64,000 nt of DNA. Source: Microbacterium testaceum StLB037 (GTDB taxonomy: Bacteria > Actinomycetota > Actinomycetes > Actinomycetales > Microbacteriaceae). The notes beneath the pieces are model-generated. The model saw only the letters and a list, made by a program, of their open reading frames with translations, searched no databases and was not told the origin of the DNA. A program made the position numbers and the translations under genes. The stretch spans positions 1,798,001 through 1,862,000 of the forward strand of contig NC_015125.1 in the NCBI RefSeq assembly GCF_000202635.1. Reading direction: 5' to 3'. Position 1 is the stretch's first letter. Every line of letters starts with the position of its first letter. Below, one piece after another: positions 50,649-58,646 of this stretch.

Positions 50649-51604
50649 CGCGCGACCTCCTCGGCGTAGATGCCGTCCAGGACGTTCTTCGCGTACCACC
50701 GGGCGATCGCCGTGCTCTCGGCGTAGTCGCCGCCGAGCTTGTCGGCCTTGTCGTGCTCGACGCTGATCCAGCCGGTGTAGCCGTGGTCGCGGACGGAGCG
50801 CATCATCGCCTCGAAGTCGACGAGCCCCTCGTCGGTGCCCATCTCGTAGAACCACTTCTCGGTCGTCTTGGCCGACACCTCGGCGTCGGGGAACATCCGG
50901 TAGTCGTCGTTGACGTCCTTGTGCCGGGTGTCTTTGAAGTGGAATCCGGTCACGCGCTCGTGGTGCGCTTCGTACACGTCGACGGGGTCGACGTCGGCGA
51001 TGCAGTGCTGAGCGGTGTCGACGAAGAACTTCACGTACCGCGGGTCGGCGTAGGAGTAGAACCGGCCGATCTGATCGCGCGTGCGGATGCCGGCGTAGAA
51101 CTCGTGGTGGCAGGTGAGGTTCACGCCGTGCTGCTGGGTGAGCTCGCCGACCTTGCCCCAGATGTCGGCCGCGTGCTTGAGGCCGTCGTCGGGCACGCCC
51201 GCCTCGTCGAAGTACCGGGAGCCGGGCATGACGATGATGTTGTCCAGCTGGATGCCCGACCACATGTCCAGCGTCCGCTGGAAGTCCTCGAGGATCGTGC
51301 CGTGCGTCGCGGGAACCTCGGGCGCATAGCGGTCGGGGGAGTAGTAGACGCCGTGGAAGGTGTTGACGATGCGCTCGAGGCCCTGCTCCTGCACGAACTC
51401 CTGGTAGTTCGCGACGGACCCGTACTGCTCGAGGATCTGCCAGATGCGGAAGTCGAAGGTGTCGATCGCATCGAACCCGACGGCGGCGACCTGCTGCAGG
51501 AAGCGCTTCATCGCCAGGCGCGACTGCCACTGGTCGTAGGGCCCGGCGGGGCCCTGGGCCCGCCAGTGGTCCATGTAGCTCCACTTGATGGGTCGGTCGG
51601 TCAT
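50645..51604 (-). CDS. TIM-barrel sugar isomerase/epimerase
   Basis: A 319-residue barrel. WSYMDHWRAQGPAGPYDQWQ (residues ~8-27) opens it; metal-ligand candidates lie in LTCHHEFYAG (Glu ~168), FFVDTAQH (Asp ~196), HFKDTRHKD (His ~227) and ISVEHDKADKLGG (Glu ~285). The pair with the gene at 49659 may carry out successive isomerisation/dehydration of the released keto-sugar (inference). ATG 51604 overlaps the upstream alpha-subunit gene by 4 nt, and its own stop overlaps the next start, so all four genes are coupled. Confidence 0.82.
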   Translation of the reverse strand: MTDRPIKWSYMDHWRAQGPAGPYDQWQSRLAMKRFLQQVAAVGFDAIDTFDFRIWQILEQYGSVANYQEFVQEQGLERIVNTFHGVYYSPDRYAPEVPATHGTILEDFQRTLDMWSGIQLDNIIVMPGSRYFDEAGVPDDGLKHAADIWGKVGELTQQHGVNLTCHHEFYAGIRTRDQIGRFYSYADPRYVKFFVDTAQHCIADVDPVDVYEAHHERVTGFHFKDTRHKDVNDDYRMFPDAEVSAKTTEKWFYEMGTDEGLVDFEAMMRSVRDHGYTGWISVEHDKADKLGGDYAESTAIARWYAKNVLDGIYAEEVAR

Positions 51605-52611
51605 GGTGTGCTCGCTCTCGGAGAAGGTGCGGATGAGGGACGGTCGGAGAGGAGAGCGCCGGCCAGAGCGAGATGACGTGACGTCATCTCCCACGGGTCG
51701 TCGTCGAGCCACTCCTGGCCGCCCCACTCGCTGCAGAGCGTGCCGGTGAAGCCCGTCGCGGCGAGGGCGGCGCCCACGTCGCGAAGGGGGTCGGAAATCC
51801 GGTGGTCGGCGTCGTCCAGGTCCCAGAACTTCAGGTGCACCCCACCGAGGAGGGGGAGGACGGATGCCAGGTCGTGCACGTGCGATCGGCCGAAGCGCAC
51901 GAGCAGGTTCATGTAGAGCGTGTGCACGGGGCCGGGCACCTGCCCCGATCGCAGCAGGTCGACGACCGCGTCGTGGGTCGCGGGATCGCGCCACTCGTCG
52001 CGCAGGCGACGGAGAAGGTCGGGACGGATGCCGCCGCGCTCGAGCCGTTCGAGGTAAGTCACCGGCAGTGCCGGCATGAGCATGCTGATGTCGAGCAGCA
52101 GGCGCACGTGCGGGGTGTCGAGCGCGGCGATGCGCCCGTAGGCCTCCGGACGGGCGGCGGGTGTCTCGTGGCCCTGCGCCTCCTCGTAGAGGACGAGGTC
52201 GAGTTCTTCGAGCAGCGGCACGAGCTCGTCGAGCAGTGCCCCGGCCTGGCCGATCGGCAGACGGACCCCCGCGGCTCCCGCCCAGGCCGCCGTGCGCAGC
52301 TGAGGTTCGAGGAACGCTCGGCGCTCGGCATCCGTTCTCCGCCTCCCGTGGTCGAACTCGTCGATGGAGACACCGACGATGCTGACGCGTCCGCCCGCGG
52401 CCGTGAGCCGGTCGCGGAACGCCTGTACGTCGACGGCCGGAGGGGAGGGGAACCCGCGCCACATCTGGCCCAGCTCGATCTCGATCGCCGGTGCGATGCC
52501 CTGTTCGACCAGCGTGAGGGCCAGGTCGGGAGCGGTGCGCTCGGCGCGGATCACCGCGGGCGTGAGGTTGAAGGCGCTGGCGGTCAGGGTCCAGCCGTCG
52601 GGGAGGCTCAT
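51601..52611 (-). CDS. Divergent C-glycoside deglycosidase large (alpha) subunit-like
   Basis: A 336-residue TIM barrel, the most diverged of the five alpha-like domains. IAPAIEIELGQMWRGFPSPP (residues ~39-58) matches the GPGIEIVxSQM region of the others. Likely metal ligands: E143 or E144 (LYEEAQG), D174 (LLLDIS), H259 (GVHLKFWD) and E295 (CSEWGG). It overlaps the DUF6379 gene upstream by 4 nt, as expected for a two-subunit enzyme. The C-terminal ~15 residues are Ser/Pro-rich and dispensable-looking. Substrate probably differs from the other sets. Confidence 0.8.
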   Translation of the reverse strand: MSLPDGWTLTASAFNLTPAVIRAERTAPDLALTLVEQGIAPAIEIELGQMWRGFPSPPAVDVQAFRDRLTAAGGRVSIVGVSIDEFDHGRRRTDAERRAFLEPQLRTAAWAGAAGVRLPIGQAGALLDELVPLLEELDLVLYEEAQGHETPAARPEAYGRIAALDTPHVRLLLDISMLMPALPVTYLERLERGGIRPDLLRRLRDEWRDPATHDAVVDLLRSGQVPGPVHTLYMNLLVRFGRSHVHDLASVLPLLGGVHLKFWDLDDADHRISDPLRDVGAALAATGFTGTLCSEWGGQEWLDDDPWEMTSRHLALAGALLSDRPSSAPSPRASTP

Positions 52612-53021
52612 GCGGCTTCTCCCACGTCCCGCGACACGCTCGCAGCGGCGGCGCGCGTCTCGAGCGTGCGGGTGACCGAGAACGGCAGGCGCAGCGGGGC
52701 ATCCGGGCCGCCGGGCAGATACGGGATCTCGAGACGGAACGACACCGACACCTCGTGGATGCCGGGGGTGGTGGCATCCGGGATCTCCAGCACGACGCGA
52801 TCTTGGAGATACCACCAGGCGTCCTCGGCGCCGAGGTCTGCGGGGGCGATGCGCCGCTCTCCGAGGACGATCGACGGCTCGTGCGGCTCGCCGTCGAGGT
52901 TGACGAGAGGTTCGATCAGGCTGGCGAGGGGAAGCGAGCGGATCCAGGGGAGCGAGAGGCGGACCTCGGTCACGTCGTCGGCGACGCGCAGGGCATCGTC
53001 GCGCAGAGCGGAAAGGGTCAT
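52608..53021 (-). CDS. C-glycoside deglycosidase small (beta) subunit-like, DUF6379
   Basis: A 137-residue beta-rich protein with VRLSLPWIRSLPLASLIEPL (residues ~20-39), AEDAWWYLQDRVVLEIP and VSVSFRLEIPYLPGGPDAPLR. It is the partner of the alpha-like gene at 51601. ATG 53021 lies 10 nt after GAGGA; a GTG at 53030 is too close to that site. It is the first gene of the four-gene minus-strand operon. The promoter region is 53031-53105, between this gene and the end of the ROK gene. Confidence 0.84.
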   Translation of the reverse strand: MTLSALRDDALRVADDVTEVRLSLPWIRSLPLASLIEPLVNLDGEPHEPSIVLGERRIAPADLGAEDAWWYLQDRVVLEIPDATTPGIHEVSVSFRLEIPYLPGGPDAPLRLPFSVTRTLETRAAAASVSRDVGEAA

Positions 53022-53105
53022 CGCGGGCACGTCCTCGTGTCACAGCGCACCCGACGGCGCGCTTCCGCTTACAACCTACCTACTAAAGTCGAAATGCGGA
53101 AGAAG

Positions 53106-54374
53106 TCAGTTCGCGACGCCGTGCACGGCCGCCACCGTCGGGCGTCCCTCGGCGAACCAGCGCGGCAGACTCACCTCGAACAGCTGCTCGAGCGCGAGGT
53201 CGACGCCGCCGCGGACGGGCTCGCGCGTGTCGTTCTCGCTCGTCTTGATCGAGAGGTCGCGCGTGGCCAGGGGCAGGGAGAGCTCGTAGACGCGGTGGCG
53301 CACTTCGGCGAGGAACAGCTCGCCCGTCGACGCGACGGCGCCGCCGATGACGATGACGCTCGGGTTGAACATGTTGACCAGGGCGGCGATGGCCTCGCCG
53401 ACCTGACGGGCCGAGGCCTGGACGAGCGAGACGGCCAGAGCGTCGCCTCTCGAGGCGGCGAGGGTGATTCTCTCGAGGCTGAGGTCGTCTCCGGCGGCCA
53501 CGCTGTCGGCGAGAGACCCCGTGGCGCCGGCCTCGATCGCGGCGCGGGCGTCGCGCACGAGCGCCCATCCTCCCGCGACGGCTTCGAGGCAGCCGATCTT
53601 GCCGCAGCGGCACACCTGCTCCGCGCCCGGGACGCGCACGTGGCCCATGTCGCCCGCCGCCCCGTTCGCGCCGCGGTGCAGTCGTCCGTGCGAGACGAGC
53701 CCCGCGCCGATGCCCGTGCCGACCTTGCAGTAGATGAGGTCGACGCCCTCGTCGCGACGGCGGGCGCGCTCGCCCGCGGCGAGGAGGTTCACGTCGTTGT
53801 CGACCCAGACGGGGGCGTCGTAGCGCGTCTCGAACGCACCGCGGACGTCGAAGCCGTTCCACCCGGGCATGATCGGCGGAGCGACGGGGCGTCCCGTCTC
53901 GAAGTCGACCGGGCCGGGGAGGCCGACGACGATCGCCCACACCGGAGTGCCGTCACCCGCGGCGAGCAGCTCGTCGACCATCGCCGTCGCGGTGGCCAGC
54001 GTCTCGTCGGGGCCGCGGGCGATGTCCCACACGCGATGGGCCTCGTCGAGGATCTCTCCGTCGAGGTCGGTGACGCCGACGTGGATGTGCAGGCCGCCGA
54101 GGGCGCACACGACGATGCGACCGCGTTCGGCGCGGAACCGCAGGGTGCGCGGGGCGCGTCCGCCGGAGGAGGGGGCGTACTCGGCATCCTCGAGGAAGCC
54201 CATCTCGACGGCACGGTCGACGCGCTGGGCGACGACTCCGCGGCCGAGGCCCGTGACGCGACCGATCTCGGGACGGGTGACGGCTTCGCCGAGGCGGACC
54301 ATGTTGACGATGCGCAGGAGGCTCGTGACCTCGTCGGTCTGGGCGCCGAAGCGGAGGGTGGACACGTTGGCCAT
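53106..54374 (-). CDS. ROK-family transcriptional regulator
   Basis: A 422-residue NagC/XylR-type protein. The winged helix is at residues ~15-65 (RPEIGRVTGLGRGVVAQRVD). The ROK sugar-kinase-like domain follows, with the zinc motif CRCGKIGC at 255-262 and H245 in GDMGHVRV. The phosphate loop region (GLHIHVGV) is poor in Gly/Thr, which fits a repressor rather than a kinase. It lies upstream of the four-gene deglycosidase operon on the same strand and is divergent from the Gfo/Idh/MocA gene at 54485. A sugar inducer is expected. Confidence 0.9.
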   Translation of the reverse strand: MANVSTLRFGAQTDEVTSLLRIVNMVRLGEAVTRPEIGRVTGLGRGVVAQRVDRAVEMGFLEDAEYAPSSGGRAPRTLRFRAERGRIVVCALGGLHIHVGVTDLDGEILDEAHRVWDIARGPDETLATATAMVDELLAAGDGTPVWAIVVGLPGPVDFETGRPVAPPIMPGWNGFDVRGAFETRYDAPVWVDNDVNLLAAGERARRRDEGVDLIYCKVGTGIGAGLVSHGRLHRGANGAAGDMGHVRVPGAEQVCRCGKIGCLEAVAGGWALVRDARAAIEAGATGSLADSVAAGDDLSLERITLAASRGDALAVSLVQASARQVGEAIAALVNMFNPSVIVIGGAVASTGELFLAEVRHRVYELSLPLATRDLSIKTSENDTREPVRGGVDLALEQLFEVSLPRWFAEGRPTVAAVHGVAN

Positions 54375-54433
54375 GGGTTGATCTTCACATAAGAGGGGCT
54401 CTCGCCTCCCCGAATCCCGTCATCTATAGTTCG

Positions 54434-54449
54434 AGAAGTATCAACTTCT
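54434..54449. promoter_or_regulatory. AGAAGT-ATCA-ACTTCT palindrome, ROK operator candidate
   Basis: Exact 6-bp arms with a 4-nt spacer, in an AT-richer stretch midway between the divergent ROK (54374) and Gfo/Idh/MocA (54485) starts. It could bind the ROK repressor and control both genes. No second copy was found elsewhere in the window by eye. Confidence 0.55.
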
Positions 54450-54484
54450 GCGTTAATCGCGCCGAAGTAGGCGAGGGGGCCGAC

Positions 54485-55630
54485 ATGACGTGGGGCGTGG
54501 GCATCATCGGATCGGGACCCGGCGTGGCGGCGCTGCACGCACCGACGCTCGCGCGAACCGGAGGCGACTTCCGCCTCGTGCACGTCAGCGACGCGGGGAG
54601 CGGGCGGGCGGCGGCGATCGCGGAACGCTTCGGCGCCCGTGCCTCGGAGGGGATCGACGAGCTCCTCGCCGACCCCGAGGTCGACGTCGTCGCCGTCTGC
54701 AGCCCGCCTTCCCGGCACGCGGAACACGTGCGCGCCGCGCTCGCCGCGGGTCGACGGGCCATCTTCTGCGAGAAGCCGCTCGCCGACAGTGCCGAAGACG
54801 CCGACCGCCTCGTCTCGGAGTGCGCGGCGGTCGGTGCGCTGCTGGTCGTGGGCACGAACCATCTCTTCGACCCGGCGTGGGTGCGGGCCACGCATCACCT
54901 GAGCGCCCTCGACGGACGTATCTCGGCGGTCACCGTCACGCTGTGCCTCTCGCCCAACGATCGCTATCACGCGCTCACGATGGGCGAGCCGCTTCCGGCG
55001 GCGCCACCCCCGAAGCGCCCTCCGCTCGACCTCGACGATCCCGAGCAGAGCGCCGCGATCGTGCGTCAACTCGTCGCCGGGCTCGGCGTCCACGATCTTC
55101 CGCTCGTCCGCGACCTCGTGCCGGGCGTCCCCGAGGTGCTCTGGGCGCGGCCCGTGCCGCCGGTCGGCTTCGATCTCGCGCTGCGCGCGAACGGTGCCCT
55201 CGTGCGGTTCACGACCGTGATGCTGCCCGAGGGCGCGGACTCGCTCTGGCGGGTGAGCGTCGCCACCGCCGGCGCCCGCGTCGACGTCGAGTTCCCGCCT
55301 CCCTTCGTGCACGTGGGCGGGGCGCGCACGACGGTGCGCGATGCGCAGGGGGTGCAGACGGTCTACCCGATCGACCGCCGCAATGGGTACGAGGTGGAGT
55401 GGCGGGCGCTCGCGGCGCTGCTGCGCGGGGAGGCCGCGATGGAGTACGACGAACTACGAGCGGATGCGGCGTTCGTGACGGCGATCGCCGACGGCGCCGC
55501 CGAGGCGGTGCGGGCGGGGGCCGCGGGGGCCGCGGGGGAGCGGGCCGAGCGCGAGGGCGTCGCGCGCGCCGACGCCGAGCGCAAGGGGGCTGCGCGCGAA
55601 GACGCCATGCGCGAGGGGGCGGCGCGATGA
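54485..55630 (+). CDS. Gfo/Idh/MocA-family oxidoreductase with repetitive tail
   Basis: A 381-residue oxidoreductase. The dinucleotide motif is GIIGSGPGVAALH (residues ~6-18), CEKPLAD lies at 95-101, and GLGVHDLPLVRDL near residue ~200 replaces the DxGxH motif. It is close to inositol 2-dehydrogenase-like members of unknown specificity. The last ~40 residues are an Ala/Arg/Glu-rich tail with two 30-nt DNA repeats (REGVARADAERKGAAREDAM), probably disordered and perhaps a recent extension. It overlaps the next gene (ATGA). Divergent from the ROK repressor. Confidence 0.83.
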   Translation: MTWGVGIIGSGPGVAALHAPTLARTGGDFRLVHVSDAGSGRAAAIAERFGARASEGIDELLADPEVDVVAVCSPPSRHAEHVRAALAAGRRAIFCEKPLADSAEDADRLVSECAAVGALLVVGTNHLFDPAWVRATHHLSALDGRISAVTVTLCLSPNDRYHALTMGEPLPAAPPPKRPPLDLDDPEQSAAIVRQLVAGLGVHDLPLVRDLVPGVPEVLWARPVPPVGFDLALRANGALVRFTTVMLPEGADSLWRVSVATAGARVDVEFPPPFVHVGGARTTVRDAQGVQTVYPIDRRNGYEVEWRALAALLRGEAAMEYDELRADAAFVTAIADGAAEAVRAGAAGAAGERAEREGVARADAERKGAAREDAMREGAAR

Positions 55631-56364
55631 GTGCGCGCGAGGTGCGGACCGACCTCGCCGCCTACCGGGCGGCGGTGGCCGAGCTCGCGCCGCTGGTCCG
55701 GCTCGGCCGCGGTGCCGGGGCGATCCGGGTGGTCGAGGGCCGGGGCGCCTGGTGGGAGCGTCTGGTCGACGCGGCGGCGTTCGTCGTGGACGAGCCCGAC
55801 CCGGCGCCCGCCGAGACCCACGCGGAGCTCGGGGCGATCGGCGTTCCGGTCGCCGTCGTGCGTCGACGCCTGCGTCCCGACGTCGTCGCTGACGCAGGTG
55901 CGGAGCCCGTCGCCGCCCGGCACGTCGTGGTCGACGCCTGGGGAGGGCGAACGGATGCCACGGCCCTCCTCCGCGACGCGCTCGGGTGGGCGCGGGTCCT
56001 GGCCGGCGGCCCGCTGAGCGTCGTCGATCGCGCCGACACGGCGACGGCCACGACCCTGGCCCTGCGTGGTCCGGACGGCGTCGGCGCGAGCGTGACCCGC
56101 GCGATCGGCGGCGGCGTGGGCGGCGCGCTGGTCGCCACCGCGCTGGGACCGCGCCGTCTCGAGGTGCGCGTGGACTCGGCGTCGCCGCTCGCCGAGGTGG
56201 CGTTCGACGACGAGGAAGGCCGCCGCATCCGTCCCGTTCGGCGGGAATCGCCCGAGCGCCTCGCGCTGCGACGGGTGCTGGAGGCCGTCGAGTCGGGCGC
56301 AGCGCTGACCGATCTCGCAGACCTGTCGGCGGATGACGCGGTCATCGCACCTTCTTCCGACTAA
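55627..56364 (+). CDS. Hypothetical protein coupled to Gfo/Idh/MocA gene
   Basis: A 245-residue, Ala/Arg/Val-rich soluble protein without a signal peptide or membrane helix. I do not recognise a domain. ARHVVVDAWGGRTDATALLRD and the C-terminal SPERLALRRVLEAVESGAAL resemble pieces of oxidoreductase C-terminal regions, so it may be an accessory or decayed relative of a Gfo/Idh/MocA partner. The ATGA overlap with the preceding gene argues that it is real and co-translated. It ends the ROK-controlled transcript; a palindromic repeat follows. Confidence 0.65.
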   Translation: MSAREVRTDLAAYRAAVAELAPLVRLGRGAGAIRVVEGRGAWWERLVDAAAFVVDEPDPAPAETHAELGAIGVPVAVVRRRLRPDVVADAGAEPVAARHVVVDAWGGRTDATALLRDALGWARVLAGGPLSVVDRADTATATTLALRGPDGVGASVTRAIGGGVGGALVATALGPRRLEVRVDSASPLAEVAFDDEEGRRIRPVRRESPERLALRRVLEAVESGAALTDLADLSADDAVIAPSSD

Positions 56365-56417
56365 GCCGCTCATCCGGATACGCCGCTCTTCCGGACACGC
56401 CGCTCCCGCCGGACCAT

Positions 56418-56487
56418 GTCCCACTTATGGCCGGTTGCAGGCTCCTCAACCGGCCAGATGTGGGACATCCACCGTCAAAAGTGGGAC
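56418..56487. repeat. Palindromic repeat GTCCCACTTATGGCCGGTTG with extra arm
   Basis: GTCCCACTTATGGCCGGTTG (56418-56437) is mirrored by CAACCGGCCAGATGTGGGAC (56447-56466), 17 of 20 positions pairing. A third, partial arm, GTCAAAAGTGGGAC, lies at 56474-56487. The gap 56365-56668 otherwise holds only the promoter region of the next operon. Confidence 0.82.
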
Positions 56488-56606
56488 GAGCGAAGCCTGG
56501 GCCCGCGGTCACCGCATCGCGCTCGCCCCACCGCGCTCACCGGCGCGAGCGCCGGGCAGATAAGTCACGCCGATGCCCGGCATCCACAGAATCGGATTCC
56601 CTGATA

Positions 56607-56620
56607 CCGACTTCGGTCGG
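56607..56620. promoter_or_regulatory. CCGAC-TTCG-GTCGG hairpin in the promoter of the aromatic operon
   Basis: A perfect 5-bp inverted repeat with a TTCG loop, followed at once by GATAGT (56621-56626), which may be the -10. It lies 49 nt upstream of the dioxygenase ATG. As DNA it could be an operator; as RNA it would form a stable UUCG hairpin. Confidence 0.5.
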
Positions 56621-56668
56621 ATAGTGGAAGAAGAGTCGGAACGACCCGATTCACCGAAAGGATCGAAG

Positions 56669-57685
56669 ATGATCAAGCTTCTCTCTCATCTGTCGTTCGT
56701 CGCGATCACGACTCCTGATGTCGAGGCCTCGGTGGACTTCTACGTCAACCAGGTGGGCCTGACCGAGGTCGCCCGCGAAGACGGCCGTGTCTACCTGCGT
56801 TGCTGGGGCGACTACTACGCGTACTCCGTCATCGTCGTCAAGGGCGACGAGCCGGGGATGGAGACCATGGCCTGGCGCACCTCGTCGGCCGAGGCGCTCG
56901 AAGAGGCCGCGAAGCGCGTGCAGGCCGCCGGCATCGAGGGCGAGTGGTTCGAGGGGCGCGGCATCGGCCGCGCGTTCCGCTTCACCGGACCGCAGGGCCA
57001 CAACATGACCCTGCACTGGGACGTCGAGCGTCAGCGCGCCGAGCCGCACACCGCCTCGATCTTCCCCGACCGGCCCGAGAAGCGCAGCGGCGTCGCCGGC
57101 GCCCCGCGCCAGCTCGACCACGTCACTGTTGCGACCAAGGACGTGGATTCGTTCGTGCAGTGGTACGTCGACACGCTCGGCTTCCGCTTCATGGCGCGCA
57201 CCGTGCTCGACGAGGCGCCCATCTCGGTGTTCTCGGTGCTCACCACCAACGAGAAGTCGCATGACCTCGGCGTCGTCCTCGATGGCTCGAGCCGCGCCGG
57301 CCGCATCAACCACTACGCCTTCTGGGTCGACACCCGCGAAGAGCTGCTCATCGCCGCCGACACCCTCATGGAGAACGGGGTGCCGATCGAGTACGGCCCC
57401 AACATCCACGGCATCGGCGAGCAGACCTTCCTCTACTACCGCGAGCCCTCCACGCTGCGCATCGAGCTGAACACCGGCGGGTACCGCAACTACGTGCCCG
57501 ACTGGGAGGCCAACACCTGGAAGCCCTCGCTCGGCTCGAACAACATGTACCGCAACGGCGCCATGCCGATGTCGATGACCGAGTCGTTCCCGCCCGCCGA
57601 CGGCCCCAGCGCCACCGAAGAGGGCGTGCCCGACGAGATCAAGGACGCGCTGCTCAACCCCTACGCCCAGCAGGGCCGGGGCTGA
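56669..57685 (+). CDS. Two-domain VOC extradiol dioxygenase
   Basis: A 338-residue type I extradiol dioxygenase. Two VOC modules: residues ~1-120 (structural) and ~146-270 (catalytic). The Fe(II) ligands are expected at H151 (QLDHVTVAT), H215 (RINHYAFWV) and E266 (TLRIELNTGG). It opens a catechol ring next to one hydroxyl; the substrate may be the dihydroxylated aglycone. AAAGGAT precedes ATG 56669. It is the first gene of a long operon (56.7-63.7 kb) with hydrolases for the ring-fission product. Confidence 0.9.
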   Translation: MIKLLSHLSFVAITTPDVEASVDFYVNQVGLTEVAREDGRVYLRCWGDYYAYSVIVVKGDEPGMETMAWRTSSAEALEEAAKRVQAAGIEGEWFEGRGIGRAFRFTGPQGHNMTLHWDVERQRAEPHTASIFPDRPEKRSGVAGAPRQLDHVTVATKDVDSFVQWYVDTLGFRFMARTVLDEAPISVFSVLTTNEKSHDLGVVLDGSSRAGRINHYAFWVDTREELLIAADTLMENGVPIEYGPNIHGIGEQTFLYYREPSTLRIELNTGGYRNYVPDWEANTWKPSLGSNNMYRNGAMPMSMTESFPPADGPSATEEGVPDEIKDALLNPYAQQGRG

Positions 57686-57689
57686 CGTC

Positions 57690-58646
57690 ATGACCGCCCC
57701 CTACGCTCTCGCCCGTTTCCGTGACGGGGATGCCGTTCGCGTCGGCCTCGTGGCCGGCGAGCGCATCCGTGCGCTGACCGCCGACGAGCTCGGGGGCGGT
57801 CTGAACGCCTTCCTCGCCGCCCCCGACTGGGATCGCCTCGAAGCCCTGATCTCGGCACAGGATGACGCGTCGGGGGAGTGGCATCCGCTCTCCGACGTCA
57901 CTCTCACGGCCCCCGTCGAACCGCGGCAGGTTCTGCAGACCGGCGCCAACTACCGTCAGCACGTCATCGAGCTGGTGGCCGCGGGTCTCACGCAGAACAC
58001 CGACCGCACGCCCGAAGAAGCGCGTGCCTTCGCCGCCGACATGATGGACGAGCGCGCGCGCAGCGGCGAGCCGTACTTCTTCATCGGGCTGACGGCGTGC
58101 GTCGTTGGCGACGACGTGCCCCTCGTGCTCCCCGCCTACAGCGAGGTGCACGACTGGGAGCTCGAGCTCGCCGTCGTGATCGGTCGCGAGGCGTTCCGCG
58201 TCTCGCGGGAGGACGCCCTCGACCACGTCGCCGGTTACACGATGGTCAACGACATCACCACGCGCGACCTGGTCTTCCGCAAGGACATGAAAGAGATCGG
58301 CACCGACTGGTACCGGGCGAAGAACGCCCCCGGGTTCCTGCCGACCGGCCCCCTGCTCGTGCCCGCGCGCTTCGTCGATCCGGCCGACACGTCGGTGCGC
58401 CTCGAACTGAACGGACAGGTGATGCAGGATGCCAACACCTCCGACCTCCTGTTCGACGTGCCGGCGCTCATCTCGGCGGCATCCCAGACCCACCCCCTGC
58501 TCCCCGGCGACCTGCTGCTCACCGGCAGCCCCGCCGGCAACGGGCAGCACTGGAAGAGGTTCCTGCGCGACGGGGACGTCATGACGGGGACCATCGGCGC
58601 GCTCGGGACGCAGGTCGTGCGGTGCGTGGGGGAGGCGGGGTCGTGA
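57690..58646 (+). CDS. Fumarylacetoacetate hydrolase-family protein
   Basis: A 318-residue FAH-family enzyme. Metal ligands are expected in YSEVHDWELELAVVIG (Glu/Glu/Asp near residues ~152-160) with GANYRQHVIE before it, and TMVNDITTRDL follows. The C-terminus DLLLTGSPAGNG is typical. Members hydrolyse C-C bonds or isomerise/decarboxylate ring-fission products. It lies 4 nt after the dioxygenase gene, so it probably acts on that product. It overlaps the cyclase gene by GTGA. Confidence 0.9.
   Translation: MTAPYALARFRDGDAVRVGLVAGERIRALTADELGGGLNAFLAAPDWDRLEALISAQDDASGEWHPLSDVTLTAPVEPRQVLQTGANYRQHVIELVAAGLTQNTDRTPEEARAFAADMMDERARSGEPYFFIGLTACVVGDDVPLVLPAYSEVHDWELELAVVIGREAFRVSREDALDHVAGYTMVNDITTRDLVFRKDMKEIGTDWYRAKNAPGFLPTGPLLVPARFVDPADTSVRLELNGQVMQDANTSDLLFDVPALISAASQTHPLLPGDLLLTGSPAGNGQHWKRFLRDGDVMTGTIGALGTQVVRCVGEAGS

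Noticed and set aside
53076..53100. CTAAAGTCGAAATGCGG as another copy of the shared operator
   Set aside because: It matches only the left half, is in the wrong orientation for the downstream gene, and lacks the CRACA arm.
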